Notes under the pieces: model-generated
What the model saw: only the letters and a program-made list of their open reading frames with translations
Databases searched by the model: none
What the model was told of the DNA's origin: nothing
Made by a program: the position numbers and the translations under genes
DNA from: Candidatus Thalassolituus haligoni
GTDB lineage: Bacteria; Pseudomonadota; Gammaproteobacteria; Pseudomonadales; Oceanobacteraceae
Direction: 5' to 3'
Assembly: GCF_041222825.1 (NCBI RefSeq)
Contig: NZ_CP139482.1
Location: 2,952,001 to 3,016,000, forward strand
DNA: 64,000 bases
In this document: one piece after another, positions 25,307-33,559 of the stretch
Numbering within the stretch: the stretch's first letter is position 1
Layout: each line of letters opens with the position of its first letter

Positions 25307-27101
25307 GCGGGGAAATACACCTGGGGTATGGAAATTCTTGGCGACCGCAACAGCGGTGATGCTGTTAGGTATTGCCGGGTGCGCTACTGCTCCTCCACAC
25401 ACCTCAGAAAAGGCCGTTCAGCCTGTTCAGGTCAGTAATGCCGAGCTGCTGCAACGCGCGGGTTCAGCGATTGAAAGGGGCGAGTTTGGCAACGCCAGCC
25501 AGTATTTGCAACAGCTGGAGCAACGCAAGCTGAGTAATAGCGAGCGTATTGATCAGCTGCTGGTCGCCACCGTGCTGGCGCTGAAGTCCGAACAACCCGA
25601 CAGCGCCGAATATTCTCTTGAACGACTGCAGTCCTTGCGAGACCAGGCAACGCCCTCTCAAGACGCTCGCATCAGTTTACTGCGCGCCACCTGGTATGGT
25701 CAGCGCGGAGAACATTACGCGGCAGTGCGAGAACGGGTATTTATTGCCCCGGTACTGCAAGGCACGCTGGCCAACAGTAACCATGAAGCCATCTGGAACC
25801 AGTTGATGGCCATGTCGGAAGAAGAGCTGAATGACAAGAGTGCTCAAAATACCGGCACGGAACTGGGACAATGGCTGGAGCTGGCGATACTGACCCGACA
25901 TTCCGGCCTCAGCCTTGATGATCAAATCGCAGCATTGGAACAATGGCGCAGCCGTAACCCGCTGCACCCGGCTGCTCGCCAATTGCCGGGCAGTCTGGCG
26001 TACCTGTCGACACTTGCCGCCCAACGCCCGGAACGTGTTGCCCTCATGTTGCCATTGTCTGGTCCATTGGCAGCTTCCGGGCAGGCAATTCGGGACGGAT
26101 TTCTGGCCGCCTACTATCAGGCGCTGGAAAAAGGACAAGCGACCCCAGAACTCACCATGCTCGACAGCCAAGGGACAGAATCGGTCGATCAGGGATACGC
26201 CGAAGCGTTAATGACCGGTGCTCAATGGATTGTCGGGCCAGTCAGCAAGCAAGAAGTCGTGACGCTGGCACAGCGCCCCGAACTGGCGATTCCCACACTG
26301 GCGCTGAACTATGGTGACCCAAGCCCCGACAACGAAGCCAGCACACCGGCTAATCTGTATCAATTTGGCCTGGCTCCGGAAGATGAAGCTATTCAAGTGG
26401 CCGAACAAGCCTGGGCAGATGGTCATCGCCGGGCACTGGTGATGATTCCTGAAGGCCCCTGGGGCGAGCGAATTTTTGCCGCTTTCCGGGATCACTGGCT
26501 GGCACTGGGCGGCGAACTGGGCGAGACCCGCTTTTACACCAGCCAGAGCGATTACAACCCGGATATCAAGGCACTGCTGAACGTCGACGACAGCGCCAGC
26601 CGCAATCGGCTAATGCGCCAGTTATTACGTCAATCAACCGAATTTGAACCCCGTCGCCGTCAGGATATCGACTGGGTATTCCTCGTTGCCCAGCCACAGC
26701 AAGCGCGCCAGATCAAACCAACACTGGCATTCAACTTCGCTGGTGATCTGCCCGTTTACGCCACCTCACACGTTTACAGCGGCCAACCCGACCCCAACCA
26801 TGATCGCGACCTGAACGGCATCCGGTTTTGCGACCTGCCCTGGGTATTGGAAGGTGGTCAGCTTTACAACCAGGTAGAAAAAAACAGTGACAGCGGCCAG
26901 GGGCCGTATCTGCGCCTGTATGCGCTGGGGGTTGATGCCTATCGCCTGTTACCACGCCTGCCGCAACTGCAAGCCTTCCCGGACAACCGCCTTGATGGAG
27001 AGACCGGGAGCATCCAACTGGATGCCCAGCGCCGCATCCATCGGCAAAGTGAATGCGCTATTTTCCGCTCTGGCCGCCCGGCACTGCTGAGTCAGCAGTA
27101 G
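25305..27101 (+). CDS. lpoA: Penicillin-binding protein activator LpoA
   Basis: LpoA is an outer-membrane lipoprotein that reaches through the periplasm to stimulate the peptidoglycan synthase PBP1A. The signal peptide ends in the lipobox IAGC (Cys26). Residues about 50-250 are helical repeats of TPR type. The C-terminal half is a periplasmic binding-protein-like domain starting ERVALMLPLSGPLAASGQAI, with LNGIRFCDLPWVL near the end. The predicted 598 residues are shorter than E. coli LpoA (678) but like those of pseudomonads. The ATG has AAGAGAGCTC upstream and overlaps the rsmI start codon. It leads the lpoA-yraN-diaA run. Confidence 0.88.
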   Translation: MRGNTPGVWKFLATATAVMLLGIAGCATAPPHTSEKAVQPVQVSNAELLQRAGSAIERGEFGNASQYLQQLEQRKLSNSERIDQLLVATVLALKSEQPDSAEYSLERLQSLRDQATPSQDARISLLRATWYGQRGEHYAAVRERVFIAPVLQGTLANSNHEAIWNQLMAMSEEELNDKSAQNTGTELGQWLELAILTRHSGLSLDDQIAALEQWRSRNPLHPAARQLPGSLAYLSTLAAQRPERVALMLPLSGPLAASGQAIRDGFLAAYYQALEKGQATPELTMLDSQGTESVDQGYAEALMTGAQWIVGPVSKQEVVTLAQRPELAIPTLALNYGDPSPDNEASTPANLYQFGLAPEDEAIQVAEQAWADGHRRALVMIPEGPWGERIFAAFRDHWLALGGELGETRFYTSQSDYNPDIKALLNVDDSASRNRLMRQLLRQSTEFEPRRRQDIDWVFLVAQPQQARQIKPTLAFNFAGDLPVYATSHVYSGQPDPNHDRDLNGIRFCDLPWVLEGGQLYNQVEKNSDSGQGPYLRLYALGVDAYRLLPRLPQLQAFPDNRLDGETGSIQLDAQRRIHRQSECAIFRSGRPALLSQQ

Positions 27102-27111
27102 CAGTCTTCCA

Positions 27112-27474
27112 ATGGCCATTCACCAGGTTTCCCGCCGCGCCATGGGCCAGCAAATAGAAGCAGCGGCTGAACAGTTTTTACGGGGACACGGGCTAGAATT
27201 TGAAGCCCGTAATTATTACACTCGCCGCGGCGAAATTGACCTGATCTTTCACCACAACAACGTACTGGTATTTATCGAAGTGCGTTATCGCAAACGGAAT
27301 TCTTATGGCTCCGGGGCAGAAACGGTAACCGTCAGCAAACAACAGAAACTGCGCCTGGCCGCCGAACACTACCTGCAACAGCAGTATGCCGAACCGTTAC
27401 CAGACTGCCGTTTTGATGTGTTGTCCGGCTGTGGCGACCCGGTAACATTCGACTGGATACAAAACGCCTTCTGA
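27112..27474 (+). CDS. yraN: YraN, UPF0102 endonuclease-like protein
   Basis: YraN proteins have a predicted restriction-endonuclease-like fold of Holliday-junction-resolvase type; a cellular role is not fixed. The nuclease core is visible as ARNYYTRRGEIDLIFHHNNV and LVFIEVRYRKRNSYG, with Glu-Ile-Asp and Glu-Val-Arg providing the expected metal ligands. Length is 120 residues. It follows lpoA by 10 bp. Confidence 0.9.
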   Translation: MAIHQVSRRAMGQQIEAAAEQFLRGHGLEFEARNYYTRRGEIDLIFHHNNVLVFIEVRYRKRNSYGSGAETVTVSKQQKLRLAAEHYLQQQYAEPLPDCRFDVLSGCGDPVTFDWIQNAF

Positions 27475-27557
27475 ATCTTGCTGTATTTGATAATCAATTC
27501 ACCCTCGAGCCTTGGTCTTATCCCGATTGATGCATTACCATTGTCGGCTTCTGATGA

Positions 27558-28154
<597 letters not shown>

Positions 28155-28172
28155 AACAGCCGTTAAAAAATA

Positions 28173-28205
28173 AAGGCTATCAGCATTAGCGTTGCTGATA
28201 GCCTT
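28173..28205 (-). terminator. Hairpin terminator between diaA and the SQR-like gene
   Basis: AAGGCTATCAGCA and TGCTGATAGCCTT form a perfect 13-bp stem with a seven-base loop. On the minus strand the stem is followed by TATTTTTTAACGG, so it most likely ends transcripts from the SQR-like gene. It may also slow diaA transcripts. Confidence 0.75.
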
Positions 28206-28266
28206 AGCCTTAGGTGGACTTAGTTAGATAGCCTTACCTGACCCAAAAACCATCATTCGCCCCCCA

Positions 28267-28354
28267 GCTCGCAGGATGCCAATAGCCGCTACCTTTTAAA
28301 TCACCGCGACTAAATCACCACAACTCAACGACTCACCACGACGGCTATTTGATA
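28267..28354. repeat. Dispersed repeat sharing a 22-bp core, copy 2
   Basis: The first 22 bases match 14666-14687 exactly. This copy ends with ACCACGACGGCTATTTG, so that CCAATAGCC near the left and GGCTATTTG near the right are almost complementary. Several short TCACC-type direct repeats (AAATCACCGC, AAATCACCAC, GACTCACCAC) lie between. Confidence 0.6.
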
Positions 28355-28399
28355 GGGAGCGAGACCCTGCGCTTAATGCGCATTGTCTGAAAATAGGCA

Positions 28400-29677
28400 T
28401 CAGTCATCTTTCAGACGGTTAATTCCCAGCGCCTTGAGCGTGTACTTCTCGAACACAGGCTCACTGGAGCCGGTTTTCATTTTACGAATAAAGTACTTTT
28501 CAAACGCCACCTTGGCCAGATGCACCCATTTACCCTGCTTAAACCAGGTCACATTACGCGGTGGAATCTGCGGAATCGCCACAAACGCCGCCCCCGTATC
28601 CCCCATATCGGCCAGACAAATCGCCGCCCAAGTACCCTTTGCATCCGCAACACCGCCTTCCAAATCGGCATGCAAATTGTGAGCAATCGCCGTCATCATC
28701 GACTCAATCATATAACCGGTTTTTGGCGTACCGGTAGGCACTGGCGTCACCTCCACCGGTGGAATAGCCACACAGACACCCGCCGCAAAGATATTCTTCC
28801 AAGTCGGATTACGCTGGAACTCATCAATAATCACAAAACCTTTCGGATTCACCAGCCCCTCGACCGCAGCCACCGGATCAACACCAACAAACGACGGCAA
28901 CATCATCGAATGTTTGAACGGCACCTCATGCTGCTGCTTCAGAGAACCATCGTCATTCAGCTCATCCACATACATCATGCCCGCTTCCACCCGCGTCACA
29001 CTGGCATTGGTAATCCACTTGATATGGCGGTTACGCAACTCGCTTTCCAGCATCGACTTGGAATCGCCCACCCCACCCAGACCCAAATGGCCGATATAAG
29101 GCTCGCTGGAAATATACGTCATCGGCACCCGGTCACGAACCTTACGCTTGCGTAATTCAGTCTCCAGAATAAAAGCATACTCATACGCCGGGCCAAAACA
29201 CGAAGCCCCCGGCATGGCTCCAACCACCACCGGCCCAGGCTCATCTATCAGTTGATCAACATCGTCACGACAGGCTTCCGAATGATCCAGCGTACAGACC
29301 GACTGGGTAAAACCACCGTGAGGCCCGGCACCTTCGATAGCCGCAAAATTAAGCTTTGGCCCGGTACAAATCACCAGATAATCGTAAGACTGCTGCGAAC
29401 CATCCTTCAACGTCAGGCTATTCTTATCTGGCTCGATCGCCGTCACCGACGACGCAATAAACTCGATGCCCTTCTTCTCCAGATAAGGACGAATCGGAAA
29501 ACTGATTTCAGGACGTTCGCGCCAGCGCACAGCAATCCAGGGATTGGACGGCACAAACTGGAAATCTTCCCGCTCATTAATCACCGTCACCTGATGACCC
29601 TTGCCCAACAGCTCACGAATTTCATACGCACCGGCCATACCGCCAGTGCCTGCGCCCAATACGATGATTCTCGCCAT
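28400..29677 (-). CDS. Sulfide:quinone oxidoreductase-like flavoprotein
   Basis: The protein belongs to the FAD/NAD(P)-binding two-dinucleotide-domain family that oxidises sulfide and passes electrons to quinone. The N-terminal FAD fold is IIVLGAGTGGMAGAYEI. Two cysteines sit where SQR active-site cysteines are expected: PGASCFGPAYEYAF and FAAGVCVAIPP. PTGTPKTGYMIESMM and the amphipathic C-terminal region (VAFEKYFIRKMKTG) also fit membrane-bound SQR. The start at 29677 has GTGAGG seven bases upstream; length is 425 residues. No sulfur-oxidation genes are nearby, so a detoxification role is likely. Flavocytochrome c or NDH-2 relatives are less likely because of the cysteines. Confidence 0.8.
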   Translation of the reverse strand: MARIIVLGAGTGGMAGAYEIRELLGKGHQVTVINEREDFQFVPSNPWIAVRWRERPEISFPIRPYLEKKGIEFIASSVTAIEPDKNSLTLKDGSQQSYDYLVICTGPKLNFAAIEGAGPHGGFTQSVCTLDHSEACRDDVDQLIDEPGPVVVGAMPGASCFGPAYEYAFILETELRKRKVRDRVPMTYISSEPYIGHLGLGGVGDSKSMLESELRNRHIKWITNASVTRVEAGMMYVDELNDDGSLKQQHEVPFKHSMMLPSFVGVDPVAAVEGLVNPKGFVIIDEFQRNPTWKNIFAAGVCVAIPPVEVTPVPTGTPKTGYMIESMMTAIAHNLHADLEGGVADAKGTWAAICLADMGDTGAAFVAIPQIPPRNVTWFKQGKWVHLAKVAFEKYFIRKMKTGSSEPVFEKYTLKALGINRLKDD

Positions 29678-29721
29678 GCTCAGCCTCACTTCTTGTTGTG
29701 TATCTTGTTGTGTGTCGATAG

Positions 29722-29888
29722 CTAGGAGCCTGTCTAGCTCAGGTCTGCTCTACTGCGGAAAAGCTGGATTTGGCTCTTTTTACGCAAATTCTTGGTAAAC
29801 AGAATCACTATTCGCCTCACATTCGCGTAAACATCGCGCCAACCAGTCTTGCACTCGCAACGAACGCCCAAGTCCGACAGGCTCCTAG
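29722..29888. mobile_element. MITE-like repeat, CTAGGAGCCTGTC family, copy 2
   Basis: The 167-bp element has perfect 13-bp terminal inverted repeats, CTAGGAGCCTGTC at 29722-29734 and GACAGGCTCCTAG at 29876-29888. It matches 6664-6829 along most of its length. GATAG precedes the left end and AGATAG follows the right end, which might be a target duplication. It lies 45 bp upstream of the SQR-like gene and probably separates it from its original promoter. Confidence 0.78.
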
Positions 29889-30273
29889 AGATAGCAACAG
29901 CGAGGCCAATATTCCCGTACAGGAATATTTAAAATTTACAGCAAAAAAATAATTAATAAAATCAGCAGCTTGGCAGCTAGCCACCAAGAGACACTAAACG
30001 CTTCACAACAAAAAAATGACCAGACAGAACCAGGCAATCGCTGAAACGAGCCAATCGACTGCCACTATTTTCAGCGGCCTGCCAAAAATGACAGTCCGAA
30101 TAATAGCCTGCGTGACGGCTGATTTGAGGTACAGATACAGCCGCCCGAACGTACCGCTACCACCGGCAGAAGTCTGCATCAATCCGGTGCCGGAAGATGC
30201 TGATCAGGCGACAATCGAAAAAGGCGTGAACTTCCCAACGTTGCCACGGGCGATCACAAAAAAACAATGTAAT
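29889..30273. other. Gap between the two mobile elements
   Basis: No gene is supported. An inverted repeat AATATTCC-N6-GGAATATT is at 29908-29929. The rest, including AT-rich 29930-30010, has no recognisable feature. A plus-strand frame from 30016 continues into the next mobile element and is rejected. Confidence 0.6.
29908..29929. promoter_or_regulatory. Palindrome AATATTCC-N6-GGAATATT, possible operator
   Basis: Two perfect 8-bp arms with a six-base spacer lie in an AT-rich intergenic stretch upstream of the SQR-like gene, on the far side of the inserted MITE-like element. ArsR- or TetR-type repressors of sulfide genes bind such sites, but no matching regulator is in view. Confidence 0.35.
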
Positions 30274-30432
30274 GGGGACATCTATTTAATCCGGTGCTCA
30301 CTCTGGGCACGGGTTGCCGCCGTCCAGTGCGGTGTTGACGAATGTGAAAAGGACTCGTCATTTCGCTGCATTCGCCGCCTTGCCCTGAACAACGGCAACA
30401 CTCGCGCAGAGCCGTGCAGGATTAAATAGATG
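30274..30432. mobile_element. MITE-like element, GGGGACATCTATTTAATCC ends, internally deleted copy
   Basis: The left end GGGGACATCTATTTAATCC (30274-30292) and right end GGATTAAATAGATG (30419-30432) match the full-length copy at 14134-14398, in reverse orientation. The core from CCAGTGCGGTGTTGACG to the right end is nearly identical, but about 105 bp near the left end are absent. The right end lacks its final TCCCC because the IS110-type element begins there. Confidence 0.8.
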
Positions 30433-30438
30433 ATGAGA

Positions 30439-30516
30439 TGGACGCTCCCCATAGGATCCAGCGTCAAATGCGCTAAGGTTTTGTTACCAGCAAAACGTCA
30501 ATATGAGGAGCGTCCA
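30439..30516 (+). promoter_or_regulatory. Stem that would sequester the transposase ribosome-binding site
   Basis: TGGACGCTCCCCAT (30439-30452) pairs with ATGAGGAGCGTCCA (30503-30516) in 13 of 14 positions. The right arm contains the GAGGAG ribosome-binding site of the transposase. A second small stem, GTTTTG / CAAAAC, lies between them (about 30478-30496). RNA started outside the element would fold and hide the site, while RNA started inside the left arm would not. Confidence 0.6.
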
Positions 30517-30517
30517 C

Positions 30518-31531
30518 ATGAATGATATTAGTACCATCGCCATCGATCTTGCAAAGTCCGTTTTTCAGATCTGCATCGTCTCCGGGCACAACAAGGTATC
30601 GAAGCAGTTACGCCTCAGCCGGGAGAAATTCAGGCAATTCATGCTGGAGCAAACACCCTCCAGAGTCGTCATGGAGGCCTGTTATTCCTCGCATTATTGG
30701 GCCAGGTTATTTCAGCAACAAGGCCATCAGGTACTGTTGATTCCGGCCCAGCATGTCACGCCATTTGTGCGGGGCAACAAGAACGATCAGAACGATGCTC
30801 TGGCCATTTATGAAGCATCCATGAGACCCAATATCCGGTTTGTACCGATCAAGTCATTGGGTCAACAGGATGTTCAGAGCCTGCATCGAATGCGAGAACG
30901 GCTGGTCAAGGATCGCACTGCGCTTTGCAATCAGATGCGCGGTTTGTTGACGGACTACGGTTATATCTTTCCCATCGGGATCAATGCTGTGTTTAAAGGG
31001 TTGCGCGAGATTCTGGAACAAGGTGAGCTGTCTGGCATGATGCAGTCGGAGTTGAATTGGACATTGACTGAATATGACCTGTTATCGCGTCGGATTGATC
31101 ACATTAACGAAGAATTAAAGCGTTATGGCGAACAGGATCAGCAATGCCAGAACCTGATCTCTATCCCTGGAATCGGGGCTCATATCGCGACGGCCATCAA
31201 GAGTACGGTGGGCAATGCGGAGGTCTTTCATAACAGCCGGGATTTTGCGGCGTGGACGGGGTTAACGCCGAGACAAAAGGCCAGTGGTCATAAATCGGTG
31301 ATGTCAGGGATCACCAAACGTGGTGATGCTTACCTGAGAAAACTACTGGTGCAGGCTGCACGTCACACACTGCGCTGGGCCAAGCGAAACGAAGACACAA
31401 ATCTGGCGCGCTGGATGATAGACATCGTCCAGCGTCGCGGATTGCACAAGGGCGTTGTCGCCATTGCGCATAAACTGGCGCGGATTATCTGGAGCGTTTT
31501 GACACGTCAAACGGTCTTTAATCCGGCCTGA
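30518..31531 (+). CDS. IS110-family transposase
   Basis: This DEDD recombinase moves the element by a Holliday-junction-like mechanism guided by RNA. The N-terminal RuvC-like domain begins TIAIDLAKSVFQICIV with the first Asp, then VVMEACYSSHYWAR with the Glu and KNDQNDALAI with the paired Asp residues. The C-terminal Transposase_20 domain shows LISIPGIGAHIATAI and FAAWTGLTPRQKASGHK with the Ser-containing region SGITKRGDAYLRKLL. Length is 337 residues from the ATG at 30518, seven bases after GAGGAG. The frame is intact, so the element may be active. Confidence 0.93.
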   Translation: MNDISTIAIDLAKSVFQICIVSGHNKVSKQLRLSREKFRQFMLEQTPSRVVMEACYSSHYWARLFQQQGHQVLLIPAQHVTPFVRGNKNDQNDALAIYEASMRPNIRFVPIKSLGQQDVQSLHRMRERLVKDRTALCNQMRGLLTDYGYIFPIGINAVFKGLREILEQGELSGMMQSELNWTLTEYDLLSRRIDHINEELKRYGEQDQQCQNLISIPGIGAHIATAIKSTVGNAEVFHNSRDFAAWTGLTPRQKASGHKSVMSGITKRGDAYLRKLLVQAARHTLRWAKRNEDTNLARWMIDIVQRRGLHKGVVAIAHKLARIIWSVLTRQTVFNPA

Positions 31532-31636
31532 AAGCAAGAACCCATCGGGTAGTCGTTGTTTGATGATGTAACGGGGCAATCCGTCCCTGGTAGAGCCTGA
31601 GCGGGACACGATCGGCGTGGCCAGATCGAATAGATG

Positions 31637-31856
31637 TTAAAGGTGCCAGGGTTCGGATTTCATCAGGGCTGCGGGAGCTGATCCCGATCAGAAGCCGGAT
31701 ATATGTCAGAACTGCCACTGTCATCGCAACGAACGACGAAGGGTCAACAGGAAAAAAGAAGGGCATTTGGAGGTGCCAGGGTGAAGTCGTCCTTGACACC
31801 GCGGGAGCGTCTATATATGTCCCCACTGCGATGCAGTCCCCACGGATGTCGGATGG
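31637..31856. other. Intergenic sequence with REP-like hairpin after the IS
   Basis: No gene is supported. AGGTGCCAGGGT occurs twice (about 31640 and 31772). The second copy forms an imperfect stem with CCTTGACACC nearby. Near 31811-31825 the sequence GTCTATATATGTCCCC resembles the end of the MITE-like family at 14134 and 30274, so further decayed elements may be present. Confidence 0.45.
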
Positions 31857-32615
31857 TTACTCCGGGCGACTGCAATCCGGGCATTGTGGATTTTTGGGGA
31901 GTTCCCAGCTGCGCTGTTCTCCGGCAAGGGCGTCGAATGTTTTGAGTCGGCCTGGGCGGGTATCGCCTATGTTGGCGATAAATTTCAGTGCTTCCAGTGC
32001 TTGTAGTGATCCAATCACTCCTACCAGCGGTGCCAGTACGCCGCTGTCGGCGCAGCTGAGTCCACTGGTGGTCAGGTTTGGGTAGAGGCAGCGATAGCAG
32101 GGGCTGTTGTTGTCCGTAGGGTCAAACCAGATCCATTGTCCTTGTGTGCCGGTGGCGGCGGCGGATATCCAGGGTGTTTTTGTGGCGAGGCTGGCCTGGT
32201 TCAGTTGGTAACGAATGTCGGCGTTGTCGGTGCAGTCGAGTACTACGTCTATCGTGCCGAGTTGGCTTTGCAGCCAGGTTTTATCGGCGCGGCGTTGTAT
32301 GGCCGTTATCTGGCAGTCTGGGTTGAGCGCTTGTATGTGTGCCGCTGCGGAATCTACTTTGGCGCGGCCCACGTCGGCGTCGGCGTGGGCAATCTGGCGT
32401 TGCAGATTGGACAGTTCGACCTGGTCATCGTCGACCAGCAGCAGTTGGCCAATGCCACTGGCGGCCAGATACAGGGCGACGGGTGAACCAAGGCCACCAA
32501 GACCAATGATCATGACGCGGGCTTGTAACAGTGCCTGTTGCCCTTCGATGTCCAGCTCTGGCAGCAGGATATGGCGGCTGTAACGCAACAGTTGTTGGTC
32601 TGAGAGGGTTTCCAT
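31857..32615 (-). CDS. moeB: Molybdopterin-synthase adenylyltransferase MoeB (ThiF/HesA family)
   Basis: MoeB-type E1-like enzymes adenylate the C-terminal glycine of a small sulfur carrier such as MoaD. The nucleotide-binding fold is VMIIGLGGLGSPVALYLAASG. A zinc site is made by CYRC (about residue 175) and CPDC near the C-terminus. GLSCADSGVLAPLVGVIGSLQ is typical of MoeB. The 252 residues lack a rhodanese domain. Some MoeB-like proteins serve ThiS or other carriers instead; no moa or thi gene is in the window. It is last in the hemA-prfA-prmC-moeB operon and has GGAA upstream of its ATG. Confidence 0.88.
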   Translation of the reverse strand: METLSDQQLLRYSRHILLPELDIEGQQALLQARVMIIGLGGLGSPVALYLAASGIGQLLLVDDDQVELSNLQRQIAHADADVGRAKVDSAAAHIQALNPDCQITAIQRRADKTWLQSQLGTIDVVLDCTDNADIRYQLNQASLATKTPWISAAATGTQGQWIWFDPTDNNSPCYRCLYPNLTTSGLSCADSGVLAPLVGVIGSLQALEALKFIANIGDTRPGRLKTFDALAGEQRSWELPKNPQCPDCSRPE

Positions 32616-32653
32616 TTTCTATTCCTTCGACAGGCAGGTCTGAACAATCAGTA

Positions 32654-33559
32654 TCAGGCCAACCAGGTTTGAGGCCAGCGTCCGCCGGTAATACGTGGCT
32701 GGCCGCCCAAATCGTGCCGGGTGCCCACATCGACAAAGCCCTGTTGTTTCAGACAGTCGGCAACGGCGGTGGCCTGTTGATAACCATGTTCCAGCAATAA
32801 CCAGCCATCCGCTACCAGAAACGCCGCTGCCTTGCTGATGATGTGTTCGATATCGGCCATGCCCTGATGATCGGCAACCAGCGCGCTGCGAGGTTCAAAA
32901 GCAACGTCGCCCTGGGCCAGGTGCGGGTCGGCGGCGTCGATATAGGGGGGGTTGGAGACGATCAGATCAAACTGCCCAGCCAGAGCATCAAACCAGTGGC
33001 TTAACAGAAATGTCGCACGCACTTTGTTGCTCCGGGCGTTGCGGCGCGCCAGTTCAACTGCCGGGAGGCAAACATCGACGCCTAATACTTTCCAGGAGGG
33101 CTGTTCGCTGGCTAATGCCAGGGCTATCGCCCCGCTGCCGGTGCCCAGATCCAATACTCGCGCTGTCGCCAGCAAGGGTAATTCCAGTGCCCATTCTACC
33201 AGGGTTTCGGTATCTGGCCGGGGAATCAGGGTACTCGGATTCACTTCCAGTTCGAGTGACCAGAACGCGCGCTGGCCAAGAATATGCGCCATCGGTTCAC
33301 CTTGGCAGCGACGTGCCAACAGCCGTTCAAGCGGTTCGTTATGCGCCGCTTCCAGCGTTGTGTCGCCCCAGGTATACAGCCAGGCACGCGGTTTTTGCAG
33401 TACGTGCCCCAGTAACAGTTCGGCATCGAGTCGGGCGGTATTGTCTTGTGGATTGTTGTCTTGTGGATTGTTGTCTTGCAGCTTGCGGGCATGACTGCTC
33501 AATTCAAGCTGCTGACGGGCCGTCGCCAGCCACTGATCTATGGATTGGGATTGACTCAT
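32654..33559 (-). CDS. prmC: Release factor glutamine methyltransferase PrmC
   Basis: PrmC (HemK) methylates the Gln of the GGQ motif in RF1 and RF2 with SAM. The SAM-binding motif is [16 protein letters not shown] and the substrate-binding motif is IVSNPPYID. LNxxxxRPxTE-type residues appear as [17 protein letters not shown]. Near residue 26 a 15-bp DNA repeat encodes tandem NNPQD units that other family members lack. The start ATG overlaps the prfA stop (ATGA), so both are coupled, which is sensible because PrfA is its substrate. Length is 301 residues. Confidence 0.94.
   Translation of the reverse strand: MSQSQSIDQWLATARQQLELSSHARKLQDNNPQDNNPQDNTARLDAELLLGHVLQKPRAWLYTWGDTTLEAAHNEPLERLLARRCQGEPMAHILGQRAFWSLELEVNPSTLIPRPDTETLVEWALELPLLATARVLDLGTGSGAIALALASEQPSWKVLGVDVCLPAVELARRNARSNKVRATFLLSHWFDALAGQFDLIVSNPPYIDAADPHLAQGDVAFEPRSALVADHQGMADIEHIISKAAAFLVADGWLLLEHGYQQATAVADCLKQQGFVDVGTRHDLGGQPRITGGRWPQTWLA
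33441..33480. repeat. 15-bp in-frame tandem repeat in prmC
   Basis: TTGTCTTGTGGATTG occurs twice in tandem (33441-33455, 33456-33470), followed by a partial third unit. It encodes Asn-Asn-Pro-Gln-Asp repeats on the minus strand near the N-terminus of PrmC. Confidence 0.85.

Larger units (their letters stand above)
30433..31636 (+). mobile_element. IS110-family insertion sequence (IS1111-like)
   Basis: The element has one DEDD transposase gene and short non-coding ends: about 85 bp before the gene and about 105 bp after it. The boundaries are inferred from an AATAGATG octamer found at both junctions (30425-30432 and 31629-31636), the left one belonging to the end of the MITE-like element. IS110-family elements have no classical terminal repeats and use a structured non-coding RNA from one end to choose target and donor sites. 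In the IS1111 branch that RNA comes from the downstream end, which would here be about 31532-31636. Confidence 0.65.

Noticed and set aside
30016..30429. Plus-strand open frame of 137 codons before the IS
   Set aside because: Its last third runs through the MITE-like element and the rest has no recognisable domain or good ribosome-binding site.
31703..31945. Short plus-strand open frame after the IS
   Set aside because: It spans REP-like hairpins and the end of moeB on the other strand, with no coding signal.
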